NCBI GenBank assembly: GCA_947579605.1
Contig: OX388319.1
Span: forward strand, 21,899,447 to 21,963,446
Source of the DNA: Athripsodes cinereus
Taxonomy: Eukaryota; Arthropoda; Insecta; Trichoptera; Leptoceridae
Direction: 5' to 3'
Length of the DNA: 64,000 nucleotides
The notes beneath the pieces were generated by a model. That model saw nothing but the letters and a program-made list of their open reading frames with translations, was not told where the DNA came from and made no database searches. The position numbers were made by a program, and so were the translations under genes. The first letter of the stretch is position 1. The number at the start of each line of letters is the position of its first letter. Positions 33,681 to 45,502 of this stretch are shown here, in pieces.

Positions 33681-34595
33681 TTTATTGTTTTTATTTATTT
33701 ATTTATTTATTTTATTCTTCTTGCACATCATCATTCATATAACAAATAAAATAGGGCAATATACACAGGAAAAAATGTGATGATGTGCAGTGGCGAGATT
33801 ATCACTATATAGTGATTTCTTCCATCTAACCACGTCACATTAACACTAAACAGAAATAGAAATAATAATAACAAAAACACAAACATTATAAAAAAATAGC
33901 CACACAAATTAATTTGAAAAAAAAAAATGAAAAAAAACTACAATTCACACACCTAACACTCCAAAGGGATCGGGAAGGGGTTAGGGGACGGATGCTGAAT
34001 TAGAAGACAATAAATACTTCTTGACGGCGTATTTAAACCCATTAAAAGATTGAGATATTCTATGAGAAGAAGGGAGATTATTCCAGCAACGAGCACCACA
34101 TACTGAGAATGATTGAGAAAAGAAATTGGTGTTATGTGTAGGAATTGCCAGAAGACGCTCGTTGTTGGAACGCAGTGGTAGACCATGGTTCGCTAGATAC
34201 TCGAATTTTTCTTTCAAATAGTAAGGAAAAGACGTTGAATAGAGTGTTTTATGAACAAGAGATAAAATATGAAGTTCACGTCTTTGACACACTGTTAGCC
34301 ATTTCAGAGTATGCCGATACTGGGAGATATGGTCGGACCTTTTGAGATTAAAAATAAAACGGATACCAAAGTTTTGAAGTCTCTCAAGTTTATTTGCTAG
34401 GTCTACATTAAGATCGAGGTATACCGCATCGGCATAATCTATGAGAGGCAGCAGCAAAGATTGTACGAGTAAAGTTTTGATTTTGGTTGGCAGAAACATT
34501 TGATATCTTTTAAGAGAATGTAGAGAGTGGAAAAATTTTCGTCGGATTGAATTCACGTGCTGCTGCCAGGTTAATTTTTGTTGTCGAATGGAAGA
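33681..34595 (-). mobile_element. 5'-truncated CR1/Jockey-like LINE
   Basis: ORF2 remains open for about 200 residues on the minus strand, from about 34592 (QQKLTWQQHVNSIRRKFF in frame upstream of any ATG) to 33984. It contains LLPLIDYADAVYLDLN, ERLQNFGIRFIFNLK, RRELHILSLVHKTL and CGARCWNNLPSSHR, the conserved block downstream of the RT active site. The 3'UTR ends in (AAAT)n at 33681. The catalytic FADD-type box lies beyond the truncation. No frame damage in the remaining part, so it is fairly young. Confidence 0.88.
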
Positions 34596-34807
34596 TGCTT
34601 AATCATAATATACAAATGCCTGCCTTTTAAAAGATATACGAATACTTAGAGAAAAGAAATGATACCTGTTTTTTCGATTTCATTGGCATGTGATAATTAT
34701 ACGGCATGATTGTATGACGAGTTATCCACTATATATTTATAACAATTACAATAACCTGCCTCTATAATAAACTCTGCTCGTTAATGTCACTCATGTGTCA
34801 AAACTGG

Positions 34808-34862
34808 TCACTTACAGAAAAGAGTGGGAGACCAATTATTTGCCGGGTGCTCCACGGAATTA
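34808..34862 (-). repeat. Family A repeat, 5' start
   Basis: ACTTACAGAAAAGAGTGGGA then GACCAATTATTTGCCGGGTG. Confidence 0.6.
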
Positions 34863-34939
34863 CACTACAGTTATAATATATCCATGAGGATAGACATGCG
34901 GCAGAGAGAGTATAGGACGAAAAAAGTAAACTGTAGGCC

Positions 34940-35120
34940 TAGTCAAAACACATTTAAGCGTTGCGTTTTCGTTTCGTTTTCGTTCAAACGTTGACGACGT
35001 TGCGAGAACGTGTCAATTTTCGTAGCTACTTGTGTATTTTAGCTACGAAAATTGATGCGTTCTCGCAACCTCGTCTTGTTTAAACGAAAACGAAACGTAA
35101 CGCTTAAACGTGTTTTGACT
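34940..35120. mobile_element. Foldback MITE family H
   Basis: Inverted arms of about 85 bp run from TAGTCAAAACACATTTAAGC to GCTTAAACGTGTTTTGACT with internal CGTTTTCGTTTCG words. A second, interrupted copy is at 33068-33466. Confidence 0.8.
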
Positions 35121-35518
35121 TGGGGCCCTATGTATTCACTTTCAATGAACAGCTTCGGTCATTTCAATGTGGTTTGTAGTTTACTTTTGAAAGTTCTTAA
35201 ATCTAGAAGTTATCAAACTTTTGACCATCTCAACCACACTGTACGAAATTTCGATATAAGCAGTATAAAACGCAAAGGTTTTGACATACGAATTTCATAA
35301 AATATGTTAAATTATGGTTTGACTGTAGTTTCCGCGTTATTTTTTTATATTAATAATCATTATGTGTCCCAGAAAGTACCGAGGAGATAAACTCAGTAGA
35401 TACAAGTACCGTACACTTAATTTATACAATTCTCTCATTATTAATGTGTGCAAATCATTATATACCTATGTATAGTTAATTTAATACATGCCTATCTACA
35501 TAGCTCTTTATATTATAT

Positions 35519-35940
35519 TTATACCATTACGACGTATCCCACAAGTGGAGTAGCCAGCAGACTGTAATTAGCATAACATAACATAACATGTAGGTATAGA
35601 CATTTCACACAGATCGAGCTAGTCCCAAATTGAAATATGAATCTAGTATTATGGGTACTAACACGACGATACACATATATACAATGCACTAAACACATAT
35701 AGGTACATGTAATACCCAGACCAAGAACAATTAGAAAAAGGCTATTTTTTAATCTGCCCGGGCCGGGAATCGAACCCGGGACCACGTGACTCAAAGGCAA
35801 GAGCATTACCTCCGCGCCACAACGGCCGCCAACTACATATGATAAAAATGCAAGTTGTATTTTTACCAAAAAAAAATAGGACATTCGTGATAGGTAGTAC
35901 ACCCCATCGCTGAATGGAAGATATTATTTGTCTTATTCTT
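35519..35940 (-). repeat. Family A repeat split by the SINE
   Basis: Left part ATACCATTACGACGTATCCC then ACAAGTGGAGTAGCC; it resumes at about 35838 with TGCAAGTTGTATTTTTACC. Confidence 0.75.
35590..35830 (-). mobile_element. tRNA-derived SINE, full copy
   Basis: On the minus strand a tRNA-like head (A-box region TGGCGCGGAGGTAATGC, B box GGTTCGATTCC) is followed by a body ending in GGGACTAGCTCGATCTGTG. The body type is common in arthropod SINEs. It is inserted inside a minus-strand family A repeat. Confidence 0.85.
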
Positions 35941-36003
35941 GACAATCTGCACGTTAAATATTCTTCCGCCGGCTACACCACTTGTGGGATATTAGTATAG
36001 TAA
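35941..36003 (+). repeat. Family A repeat, 3' part
   Basis: GACAATCTGCACGTTAAATA then CACCACTTGTGGGATATTAG. It abuts the opposite-strand copy head to head. Confidence 0.55.
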
Positions 36004-36004
36004 A

Positions 36005-36468
36005 GTAGCATTCACATTGCTTCACTTTGGATGATCATCCAGAGTGTCAGGGTCAAACCTGTTCATCGAAAGTGGAAACGTCTGTTCACATTTGTTCATC
36101 CTATGCTTTCACTGCCGTGTCAACACTCACGGTCATGTTGTATGTAGTTTGACGTATTTTCGTATAAAAATAATTAAACAAATTCAAAAATTAAAAATAA
36201 CACATAAATTAAATTAATATAGCTCTCGACTGCATAATAATTTTGTACATGATTCTGACATTCAATACAAATTCATAGAGAATTAAACAAATAAACTTGT
36301 TTATGGTCGTTTCAGTGAAAGGACCTTTCATCAAAATTATGACGAGTGGTAATCTCTTTCCTCCGTCATCGCTAGTGATCACTAGCGATGAAACGCCCGT
36401 TCACATTTGTTCATCTTGGAGGATCATCCGGAGTGATCACTGAAAGTGAACGTATGTGAACGACCCTT
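36005..36468. mobile_element. MITE family G with inverted ends
   Basis: The left end CATTCACATTGCTTCACTTT, then GGATGATCATCCAGAGTG, matches in inverted form the right end GGATCATCCGGAGTGATCAC then GAAAGTGAACGTATGTGAACG. It contains GTGATCACTAGCGATGA and is related to the copy at 15283. Confidence 0.7.
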
Positions 36469-36804
36469 TAGTTTCATGGACTTGATCCACAATAGTTTTG
36501 TACGTAATACATACTTCAGCAAGAAAAACGTGTGAACTTATGTGTTACTCTCATTGAAATCTCTTGTTGCATTGTTTTGTCATGTCTCGTAATAGAGTTA
36601 CCTATATTTCTACTTAGCACTATCATTGTGGGAACTATTTATCTATCTCTTGCGATAACAATAATATATTACATTAATTCTTTTTGCAATAATCCTAAGT
36701 TTCTCTTATTACCTACATACTCTTGTTGTAATGTTTAAGTAGTACCAATGTACCAATTAATTATGTGCCCAATAATCGCATGTTTCACAATTTTCGTCAT
36801 CATA

Positions 36805-36890
36805 ATCGTCTTCAACGCTCCTCTCGGGAGCACACGACAGATACCAACCTCCTACATTCAGAGCGTCTCTGTGCCAATTACGTACAATAA
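36805..36890 (+). repeat. Dispersed repeat family B
   Basis: TCAACGCTCCTCTCGGGAGC then CATTCAGAGCGTCTCTGTGC; compare 12190-12300. Confidence 0.6.
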
Positions 36891-37239
36891 TGGTCTCAAT
36901 TCGTTATAACTGAAGAAAAATAAGATAAAAGAACGGGTATTTTTTTCTTTAAATCTTAGGTAAATAAGTAGGTTATTCTAGGTAACAGAATAAAATTTAA
37001 AAACAGAAGACAGAATTTTAATTAAAGAAAAGACTTAAAACATAAAAATAAATAATTTTTCAGAGACCGAATACAAATATTTCGATAAAAATAGAGAATA
37101 GAAAAAGATTCAGTCAAAAAAACTTTCTCATTTTTTCAGCTACGAGTATGTTTTAATGCAATTTTTAATTTTAGTATCCTCAAGACTTTGAAAAATTACT
37201 TCTAGTACTAGTATAGTTGAGTCATCTTTTAGACAGACA

Positions 37240-37880
37240 GACAGACAACCCCAACGGGTTGAAATTTGCCGATTTTTAATATTTTATTTATTTTTTGTTA
37301 CATTTGTTTTATATATATAATTTTTATTTTTCTATAATTTTTATAGTATCTATAATAATTTTTATTATTATTGTATAATTTTTTTTATTTTTTTTTTACA
37401 CATGCATGTTTTTTTTTTGTATTTGCATGTCATGTTGCATCGTGATTTTAATATATTATTCTGTCTGTTTTTTATTTCGTTTGAAATTCGGATTAATGTC
37501 CAGCTGTTTCTGTGTTGTTGTTAATCTTGTCATTGTCTCGAATAAGTTGTTAAGGTTGAATGAAATGTGTGGAAATGTTGGAAGTATTTAAAATGTGATA
37601 TAGTTTAAAGAGATTTTGAATGTTTATTTGGTTCGGAAAGGTGATTTGTCATCATATTATGGATTCTATTGTTTATAACCAAATATTTAATGTGCATATT
37701 CTTGTTTTTAATGTAAATCCATTTTTTTTGTTACTATGAATTGTGTTGTACAACAATTTTTTTTTACGACAGTTAGAGTATGTATTGTATATAATATTAC
37801 ATGTTTTTTATTATGGTTAAATATGTTATTAATGGCTTTGATGCCTATGCTGTTTTAAATAAATAAATAAATAAATAGTA
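37240..37880 (+). repeat. LINE 3'UTR with (AAAT)n
   Basis: A T-rich segment ends GGCTTTGATGCCTATGCTGT then AAATAAATAAATA. The inverse of this end is at 4370-4450. No coding part recognised. Confidence 0.5.
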
Positions 37881-37888
37881 GTAAAAAT

Positions 37889-38100
37889 TATATCATCACG
37901 GCATATCCTACGAGTTGGGTGCAAACATGCAAGCTGTCCTTTCCGTCCCAACAATAAATTAAGACATTCAGGATGGGTGGCAAACCTCATCGCTGAATTT
38001 AAGATGTAAAATGTCATTATTTTGTCGAATATGCCTTCTACAAGACTTGAGGAAAATAGTGGAAGATCAATTTATTGCTGGGTGCTCCATGGAGTTTCGA
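37889..38100 (-). repeat. Family A repeat
   Basis: ATCATCACGGCATATCCTAC, GACATTCAGGATGGGTGGCA and GCTGGGTGCTCCATGGAGTT. Confidence 0.85.
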
Positions 38101-38631
38101 AAAATTGTCTAAGAAAATTAAAAAGTACCTAATGAGTTAAATTGATATCTTTCCTTTAAAACTATTAAGAGGTTTCAAATAGCGTAACAAAGCGTTGAAA
38201 TAATACAACGTTAGTTTGTATGTGCTAAAACCTAAATCTTCTTTAGAGGATTGCGTGACTTTTGATTACCATTAATTATTTTATACGCACATTACAAAGT
38301 CATGACGGATTGTTTGCTAAGGAATGATAATATACTAAGTAATAATCAAAATGTTCTGACAAGTCAATCAGATTCATTATTGTCATAATGTAAATTAAGT
38401 GTAAATAACAAACAATTATTGTAAAGAAACATGCAATGTTTGAAGAACTAAGTATTAAATACAATAGCCACAAAAACATCATACATTTGCTATTGACTTC
38501 AACACAATAGGTACATTACAATAATATTTTGTGTTGATCCATCACCTTCACCTATTTATTTTGTTTATTTGGTTTTGTAATCACGCCCTAATTAACCGTC
38601 ACGATCAATATTTGGTTTTTTCCTTAGTGTG

Positions 38632-39262
38632 AAGATAAAAATCCCGTGGAGCACTCTGCTAAGAATAAGTCCCCTACACATTTTTATTTTAAGTTTCCTA
38701 GTGTCTTGAATTGGACTTCCAGAATTCTTGAATGGAGGCCGTGGGAGGACAAAATAAATGTTGGAAGGCCCCAAAAAAATGGGTCGACGATATTGTCCAG
38801 GTGATGGGAAAACAGTGGTGTCGAGTTGCTCGAGATCGAAAAGTGTGGAAATATTCTGAAGAGGCCTATATTCAGCAGTGGAGAGAAGAAGGCTAGCAAT
38901 AAGTAAATGTCTTGTAAAAGGCTTTCCTCTAAAAGTGTCGTCTCTAGTGTTGAGAATTTTAGTACGTAGCGATACGTAACTATAAGAACATAGTTTGTAA
39001 GAATATTTTAGTAGAGCCTTGTAGTGTGTATCTCCTCCAAGGGACATTAAAGGTTGGAGTTTAGGAGAGGTTTTTGTCGGGGGAAGCTATTAAGGCAAAT
39101 CCCCAGCCCTCCCTTTAAAAAATAATTGTTTCATTGAGTCTAGATGATATAGGAGCTCAGTTCTTAAAACATCCAGGAGAAAGTGGTGGGAAACTCCATA
39201 ATGTCCTGTAAAAGGCAGATAATCGTAAAATATCACTATAAGACGTATAAATATCGTCATTT
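38632..39262 (+). repeat. Family A long form, split by an RTE insertion
   Basis: It starts AATCCCGTGGAGCACTC; after the insertion it continues with a 5' region (GTGTCGTCTCTAGTGTTGAG, TCGGGGGAAGCTATTAAGG, CATTGAGTCTAGATGATATA) also seen at 23970-24320. It shows that family A has longer forms. Confidence 0.7.
38709..38907 (+). mobile_element. 5'-truncated RTE-like copy with 7-bp target duplication
   Basis: ORF2 end: NVGRPQKKWVDDIVQVMGKQ then WCRVARDRKVWKYSEEAYIQ and QWREEG-stop, with TAAG at the end. TGTCTTG flanks it (38702-38708, 38908-38914), and family A continues on both sides. Confidence 0.85.
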
Positions 39263-39266
39263 AGAA

Positions 39267-39672
39267 AAAAATGTTTCGTTGACTCTGGATGATATAAGAA
39301 CTCAGCTCTTAAAATTCCCGCGCCCTTGAGATGGATACTCCATTAAACGGCGCCGAATAAATCATCCAACATAGTAATAATAATAAAAAACATCGAGGAG
39401 AAAGTGGTAGGAAACCCCTTAAGGTCCTGTAAAAGGTAGATTTTCATTCAGGGATGAAGTGTAATTTAGGAGAGATGTGGTATGCCACCCATACCGAATA
39501 CTTTAAACTATTAGTGTCTCGGAAAGGATGACTTGCATGTTTTTTACATGCAGTTTATTCCCTTCATCTAACAACCTTTCCCTGCACGACAACTTACATA
39601 CTAAGTACATAAAGTTAGTCTACTGGCTACCCCACTTGTGGGATATATCATGATGTCCATAATGGTATAGAA
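39267..39672 (+). repeat. Family A repeat with an inserted LINE 3' end
   Basis: GTTTCGTTGACTCTGGATGA; LINE 3' end at 39322-39390 (GCGCCCTTGAGATGGATACT then CCATTAAACGGCGCCG); resumes CGAGGAGAAAGTGGTAGG through CTACCCCACTTGTGGGATAT. Confidence 0.75.
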
Positions 39673-39889
39673 AGATTAAGGTTTTTGGTAACATGATGGT
39701 TTGAATGTAGGATTTTCAATAGGTCCATCCATTAATCTATTTATAATCTATACATTTAATAGCTTTGATGTAAAGGAGATTCATCAGGTGTTGACAAGGG
39801 CATATTAATAAACTAGACGCAGAGCTACAGATCTGTGCATAAGGGTCGCTTGCATACGATGATAATACATAATATATACATTTATTACA

Positions 39890-40030
39890 ATGGCAGCACC
39901 TTCCACTAATGGCGAAGCCAGTGAGCGACTCACTGCATCTGACAATGACTCAGTCATGTCTTTCTCTCGACTTAATGAATTTCATACTAGAGTTAAAATG
40001 TGGACGTCGAAGACCAATGAACCGCTTTAG
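39890..40030 (+). other. 46-codon ATG ORF, unrecognised
   Basis: MAAPSTNGEASERLTASDND then SVMSFSRLNEFHTRVKMWTS ends at a TAG. Composition is protein-like, but I know no relative and no splice signals are evident. Possibly a remnant of an element or chance. Confidence 0.2.
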
Positions 40031-40639
40031 AAGAAGCTGACAAGAGCAGGTATAAAACATGTGACTGTGTTGATAGACTTGTTTTGGAGAGTTCACAGGT
40101 CTATGGAACATTAGCAATCAATGGGCAACGATTTATGGGGGAGTACCTGCGACCAAGGTGTCTACAATACAGTTAAGATAAGGTGAATAGGTGGTAAACA
40201 TGTATGATATTTCGTGGTGTGTATTTTTAGGAATCAAGTGTCCTTGAACTCAAAAAGGTTCCTTATATCGCATCGGCAAGTTTGATATAGGAACCATCTC
40301 GACATAAAATAATAATTTCAAACCGGATGCGGGACTATAATGGCAACAACATCGCTCACCGGAAGGAATAATATTGTAAAATATAAAATCCGTCTGGAAT
40401 TTAAAAATTCATAGCTACGTGATTAGAGTGATAAGCAGATAGATATATGTATTATATTTATTATTTTAGTGAATTTTATCAAAAACAAAAATAATTTACA
40501 CACATATTTGTGAATGTTGAGAGCAGATAAGTGCCAAATTAAAAGTATTCTATAGTATATCCAGCATTAATAGAGAATGGGAAAGTTTTACTGACCAAGT
40601 GCTTTAAAGACAGATCTTTCTATGTCTATTTATTTTTAA

Positions 40640-40775
40640 CGTTGGGTTGGTTGGAAGATATCGCGTCTCTGCGATAAACTCGTCCATTGTGCAAAATTAT
40701 TTGTATACTTATACCATGTTGTAATATTATTATTTTTGTCTAAATATTTTGTGCATTAAAGTTTATTATTATTTT
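40640..40775 (+). repeat. LINE 3' end
   Basis: GGTTGGTTGGAAGATATCGC then GTCTCTGCGATAAACTCG and TGTGCATTAAAGTTTATTAT, a widespread insect CR1/Jockey-like 3' end. Confidence 0.7.
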
Positions 40776-41014
40776 CATAATTTAAGAAAAGGCCATGGAT
40801 ATATTTTTTATAAAATGTGTCGCATTTGTGTATTGGCAAAACTTGAACCAAATATAAAATGTTTTGTCGATAAACTTGGTTCATAATCTCGAATGCTGTA
40901 TTTTTTAAGTAATTAGTTAAGACTTACGAAGAGTAAATTTACAGTTTTAGTTTTTTTATTCAATCAAATAATTATTTAATATCTTGTATATTTTATATAG
41001 ATCAGAGATGGCCA

Positions 41015-41160
41015 AATAGGTAGTGGAGACTTCGTGAAGATAAAAGAAGAAGGTGGTCATCAAAGGATTTCTGGTAGCAAAGAGCTCAAGAGATTTCTGG
41101 AGAAATATGGAGGAGGTTTATATTCAACAGTCGACAGGAATAGCTGTTCAAGTAAGTATG
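41015..41160 (+). pseudogene. RTE-like ORF2 tail, decayed
   Basis: RRWSSKDFW, a stop, then QRAQE and, after a shift, WRNMEEVYIQQSTGIAVQ, with AAGTAAGTA end; same pattern as 52200-52375. Confidence 0.6.
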
Positions 41161-41239
41161 CATGGCTCGTGTATTCCACAATCACCTTATTTCTAATTAT
41201 TAAGTAAATGAACGTTTATAAAGGCACGCCTATGGAAGT

Positions 41240-41385
41240 GACTTTCTACTACTACTACTACTATACCATCACGGCATATCCCACAAGTGGGGCAGCCAGT
41301 AGACCAGCCGCATGCAACAAACATGCAAACCGTCCTCTCCGTGGCAATATAAAATCAAGACGTTCAGGATGGGTGGCAAGCCTCA
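41240..41385 (-). repeat. Family A repeat with (ACT)n
   Basis: ACTACTACTATACCATCACG, CCACAAGTGGGGCAGCCAGT and AAGACGTTCAGGATGGGTGG. Confidence 0.85.
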
Positions 41386-42054
41386 AGAAGTGACTTTCTC
41401 TTGTATTTAATTTAAAAATAATCTCTGAATTGATTTATGGAATTAATCTCTGAATTGGTTTGAGTTTTACTATATTTAATAAAAGGTAGACTAACCTGTT
41501 TCGACTTACAAAGTCATTGTCTTTTACAAAATAAACGCCAACTCAATCAACTCTGAATTATTGCTGTTTTGATATTTGTAAAAAAAACTAGTAATCGATA
41601 TTTTATGAACCGTATTTAGGAAAGCTTCAGAATTTTTAATTGGTTCTTCAATAAAGGTTGTTTTCTTGTTTTGAGAATTTTAATCATACCTATTACTATA
41701 CTTATATCTTCTTAAATTGTGAAATAAGTTCTTGTTTTGAGATTTTATCACTCTTTCATGAAGATGAAAGTACTCTTACGTTGAGAAAATAATTCTTCCG
41801 TTATGTAAAAAATAGTTTCTTAACTCACTACATTTACTTATCTAGGCTGACGACGTTTTTCTTTGTTTATGTGTAATCTGCAAAAACTTAATAAAATGTT
41901 ATCAAATCAAACAAGTATTAATGCTTCTGTTAATTAAGCAAACATCATCTACATAACAAAGTCAGGTAGGTTAGTATTGTGATTATATTTGATAATATAT
42001 AAAACTGTTTATTAAACCATCTGTTTAAAGTATGTGTCACTAAACAATTAGATA

Positions 42055-42530
42055 TTACAAAAAAAATACAGAGAGGTATGTATAATAGATACATCGTGTT
42101 ACTATATTACTTCTGAAGATGTCCAGTGATTGATGGCCAGGGAGAAAATCCAGTTTTAAAAAATATATGAAAATATAATGATGACGATAATGAACTATTT
42201 GATTTTGGCGCCATTTCACTGTACAATGTACAATTGTATATACATAGACCATCTCGAGGACGACTCTAAGCAGTGCAGTCTTCAATTTGCTTCTAAATGT
42301 GGTTATCGATTGATTTCTTTGCAGTGCAACTGGTAGGCGGTTGTACAGGATAGGTCCGGTAATACCAAAATCCCTCTCAACGAAATTAGATTTACCGGGT
42401 CTGTTAGGTTCAGTCTGCTATTTACGACCAATACCGAAGAGCGCAAAGGTTTTTTAATAGTTGAGTCAAGGGGGCAATACCTATTAGAGTGAATTTTGCT
42501 AAAGAGGTTCATCGATGCCCTCTGCAAAGA
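42055..42530 (-). pseudogene. LINE ORF2 C-terminus in two frames
   Basis: SSVLVVNSRLNLTDPVNLI through ILVLPDLSCTTAYQLHCKEI is followed, after a frame change, by KLKTALL-type sequence (MKTALLRVVLEMV). The 3' end has GGCGCCATTTCACTGTACAA. At least one frameshift. Confidence 0.65.
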
Positions 42531-43293
42531 CCCTTAGTTTTAGTTAAACAATTTCCATAAAGAGATCCCGAGTAGTAATTTTCATGCTGCCAATCTATTC
42601 CACCTTCACGGCACAAGAATAACCTTGCTTACTGCGAGGGTGTTTGGGAAAGCTTTAAGTTTATTTCTAACCCAAATTCATATTTGAAAAGCATTGCAAT
42701 AAACTCTCCTTTAATAAGTGGGTAGGATATTAATTTTGTATAATTTTGTACAATTATTTCAAGATAGTCATTATAGGTACAGAAAATAACAAATAAACAA
42801 TTTGATTAACTTACCTACATACACAATACAATATAAAACTGCAATATTCCTCTGCAAAAATAGTTTGTTTCTAGATATGCAGTAGGTATAAACGTTGTTA
42901 TCACACTATATAATATTATTATGCATATAATAATATTATAACACACATTTACACTGAACACTGTTGAGCACAGGAACACGCTGCTGCGACTTTACCAACA
43001 TTAAACACACGCATACGGTCAGTACCTACCTAGTAATATAAAACACTTTTTATCAACAGTAGTTTACATACACTATAAAATAAATTTATTATTTATAATA
43101 ATAAATAATCAAATGTTTGACATTTCATATAATATATTATAACCTAACTCTTTCTTGTCAAGTAAACGTGTTAAATATAGGCCCCCTTATTTAGCTACGT
43201 AATTCAGAAAAAAAGCAAACGAATGATATACATACTTTAATTTTTAACATAACATCTATATAATTATCTTAACTTTAATTTTTAACATAACAT

Positions 43294-43535
43294 GTAATGA
43301 CAATTCACACAAATCGAGTTAGTCCCAAATTTAGATATATAAATATTGTATTATGGGTACACTAACCCAACGATAAACATTAATACAATGCACTTAAAAC
43401 GTATCCACGTTACGCCCATATCCAGAACACCTAATTTGAAAAAGGTCATCCTTCATTTTGCCCTAGCCGGGAATTGAACCTTGGACTTCGTGACTCAAAG
43501 GCAAGAGTGTTATATCCGCGCCACAAAGGCCGACT
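43294..43535 (-). mobile_element. tRNA-derived SINE, full but diverged copy
   Basis: Same family as 35590-35830: the tRNA-like head at the right end has B box GGTTCAATTCC and the tail has GGGACTAACTCGATTTGTG. Confidence 0.8.
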
Positions 43536-44310
43536 AATATGTCTCCAAAAGTTAGAAAATTGATTCGGATCTAGAGTTTATTTTAGACATTATATTTGTA
43601 TTGCTGATTTAAAGATTTTAGTTCCCAAAAGTTGATGTATACGTAAAAAAACAACTATTCCTCGCATTTTCTTCTCTTTCTTTCAACAGCAGCCGAAGAC
43701 TACGCTACTGACCAAGCAAAATTACACCATTGACTGGCATTGACGATGATTTTTAAATCATTTTGATAATCTACAAATATACGATACTATTAAAAAATAT
43801 TTAAATTCCTTTGTTGTTATATTTTTAATTGTATTATTGCATTTGTGCATTTTTCTTAATATTGCCGCAGAACTAATTTTAGTCTAGTGGGGCAATATAT
43901 TCCATAATGTTGTTCTTTTTTTTGTATGTACTGTATGTACTATTTTGGAAAAAAAAAACAATATGTGATACAAAATCATAAGTATCCTACCCAATCATAA
44001 ACAAAATAACTACTAGCAACGCAAGACAACTATAATGATCAATATCTGCTTAGTTTTTTTTACTGTATTGTATTGACCTAACCGCTGAGAGGAGTCGTTG
44101 ATCTGTACATTTACCCTACATAATTATTATTTCGATATCTATTTATACATAATGCTGTATATATGTAGAACATTGAAACAAAAATAGAAAAATAATATTG
44201 AATTTCGCGTTACGTTATTTAAAAATAAAATTATTATTATTGCGAAATTACAGGAATCCAGTGACTATTCAGAACTGAAAACGAAGACAGTTTATTCTTG
44301 AATGCCAACA

Positions 44311-44970
44311 ACTGTAGGGTTACTCATGACAAAATCTAAATACGATATTACCTACTCTTAATCATACGACGCGCGAAGTGACTATTAGTCAAAAATAATA
44401 ATAATAAGAACACTTTATTGATCAGAAAAAAATCATGAGCAATTGGCGAGCTTATTGCCTGGAGGCAATATAACAATAATAATAATAAAAATCTTTATTG
44501 CACCAAAAAACAAACATTAATAAAATATAAACATTGTAGAACCAGACAAATAAATTTGTGCAATGGGCGAGTTTATCGCGGAAGCGCGATATCTTCCAAC
44601 TAACCCAATATCTTCCAGCTAAACAAAATAATGTGTGATACTATGTTGACAATGTGTAATTAATACTAAATGTGAACAGTCAATACTAAATTTAATTATA
44701 ACTAATTACATTCCTAGTCCTAAGTAGAACATTATATATGTCATGTTTCCTTTAATAAATACTACAAAATGAAGGATAAAGGCACGGGGAGGAACTTTTT
44801 AGGATAAGTCTATGGATTTTAGGTTATTCTTAAAAACGTGTAGCGTGCGAGCATACCAATCTCACGATAGCGCGATATTTTTGACCATAATAGTCTCTTC
44901 GCGCGTCGTATGATTAAGATCAAGACTAGATTAAGATCGTATTTAGATTGTGTCAAGAGTAGCCCTGCTG
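44311..44970. mobile_element. Foldback MITE family F, interrupted by LINE 3' ends
   Basis: The left arm is 44311-44395 and the right arm about 44850-44970 (ends AGAGTAGCCCTGCTG). Between them two minus-strand LINE 3' ends sit one after the other (44396-44470, 44471-44625), plus unidentified sequence to about 44845. Confidence 0.75.
44396..44625 (-). repeat. Two LINE 3' ends in series
   Basis: First AACACTTTATTGATCAGAAA with TTGGCGAGCTTATTGCC; then AATCTTTATTGCACCAAAAA with GGGCGAGTTTATCGCGGAAG. Both are nested in the foldback MITE 44311-44970. Confidence 0.75.
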
Positions 44971-45084
44971 GACCAACTAGAACGTAGGACAAGAGAATAA
45001 TATAGATATATGTAGGTACCTTACCTACCTACATAAACCTATTTATAATGTAATAGATATTCACGTTTCTTTCCTGTTCCCGGA

Positions 45085-45325
45085 AAAAAGGCCCCCCAAG
45101 CTTTTCAGTAAGTTGTGTCCTGTAAAAAGCAGGTATTCGTAAAACATTTCGTATTCAACATCTTCAGTTCAGTGATGGGACATGCCACCTATTTTGAATG
45201 TCTAGACTTTTTCCCGAATGTCTCAACTTTTATTGGCACGGAGAGATTGACTTGCATGTTTATTACATGCATTTGGCCAGCTGGCTGCCTTGCTTGTGGG
45301 ATATACCTTGATGCATGGTATATTT
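45085..45325 (+). repeat. Family A repeat
   Basis: CAGTAAGTTGTGTCCTGTAA, ACATGCCACCTATTTTGAAT, TTGGCACGGAGAGATTGACT, CTTGTGGGATATACC. Confidence 0.8.
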
Positions 45326-45453
45326 ATTTATTTATTAATTCACTCATTTACAGCCTTTAATAAGCTTTCTTCATACGTAAAAACAAATTCATCAAAAGAT
45401 TTTTAAATACAGATATTAAATCAGATACAGATAGTAGATTAACAATAATTGTT

Positions 45454-45502
45454 ATTCCTGCTGTGTGTTTTTAATACATAATTAAAAACACACAGCAGGA
45501 AT
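45454..45502. repeat. Perfect hairpin, 22-bp arms
   Basis: ATTCCTGCTGTGTGTTTTTA continuing AT is inverted exactly after a 5-nt loop ACATA. It is not part of a recognised element. Confidence 0.9.

Noticed and set aside
35758..35830. tRNA gene
   Set aside because: Boxes A and B are clear, but it is fused to a SINE body, repeated at 43294-43535, and lacks a proper paired tRNA fold at the 3' end.
38592..39047. 151-codon minus-strand ORF
   Set aside because: It crosses family A and the antisense of the RTE-like fragment 38709-38907; no independent coding signal.
43674..43735. Terminal exon after a strong polypyrimidine tract (CTTTCTTTCAACAG)
   Set aside because: The frame is only about 14 codons (AEDYATDQAKLHH) before a stop, with no upstream exon. 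It sits in repeat-like DNA next to a SINE.
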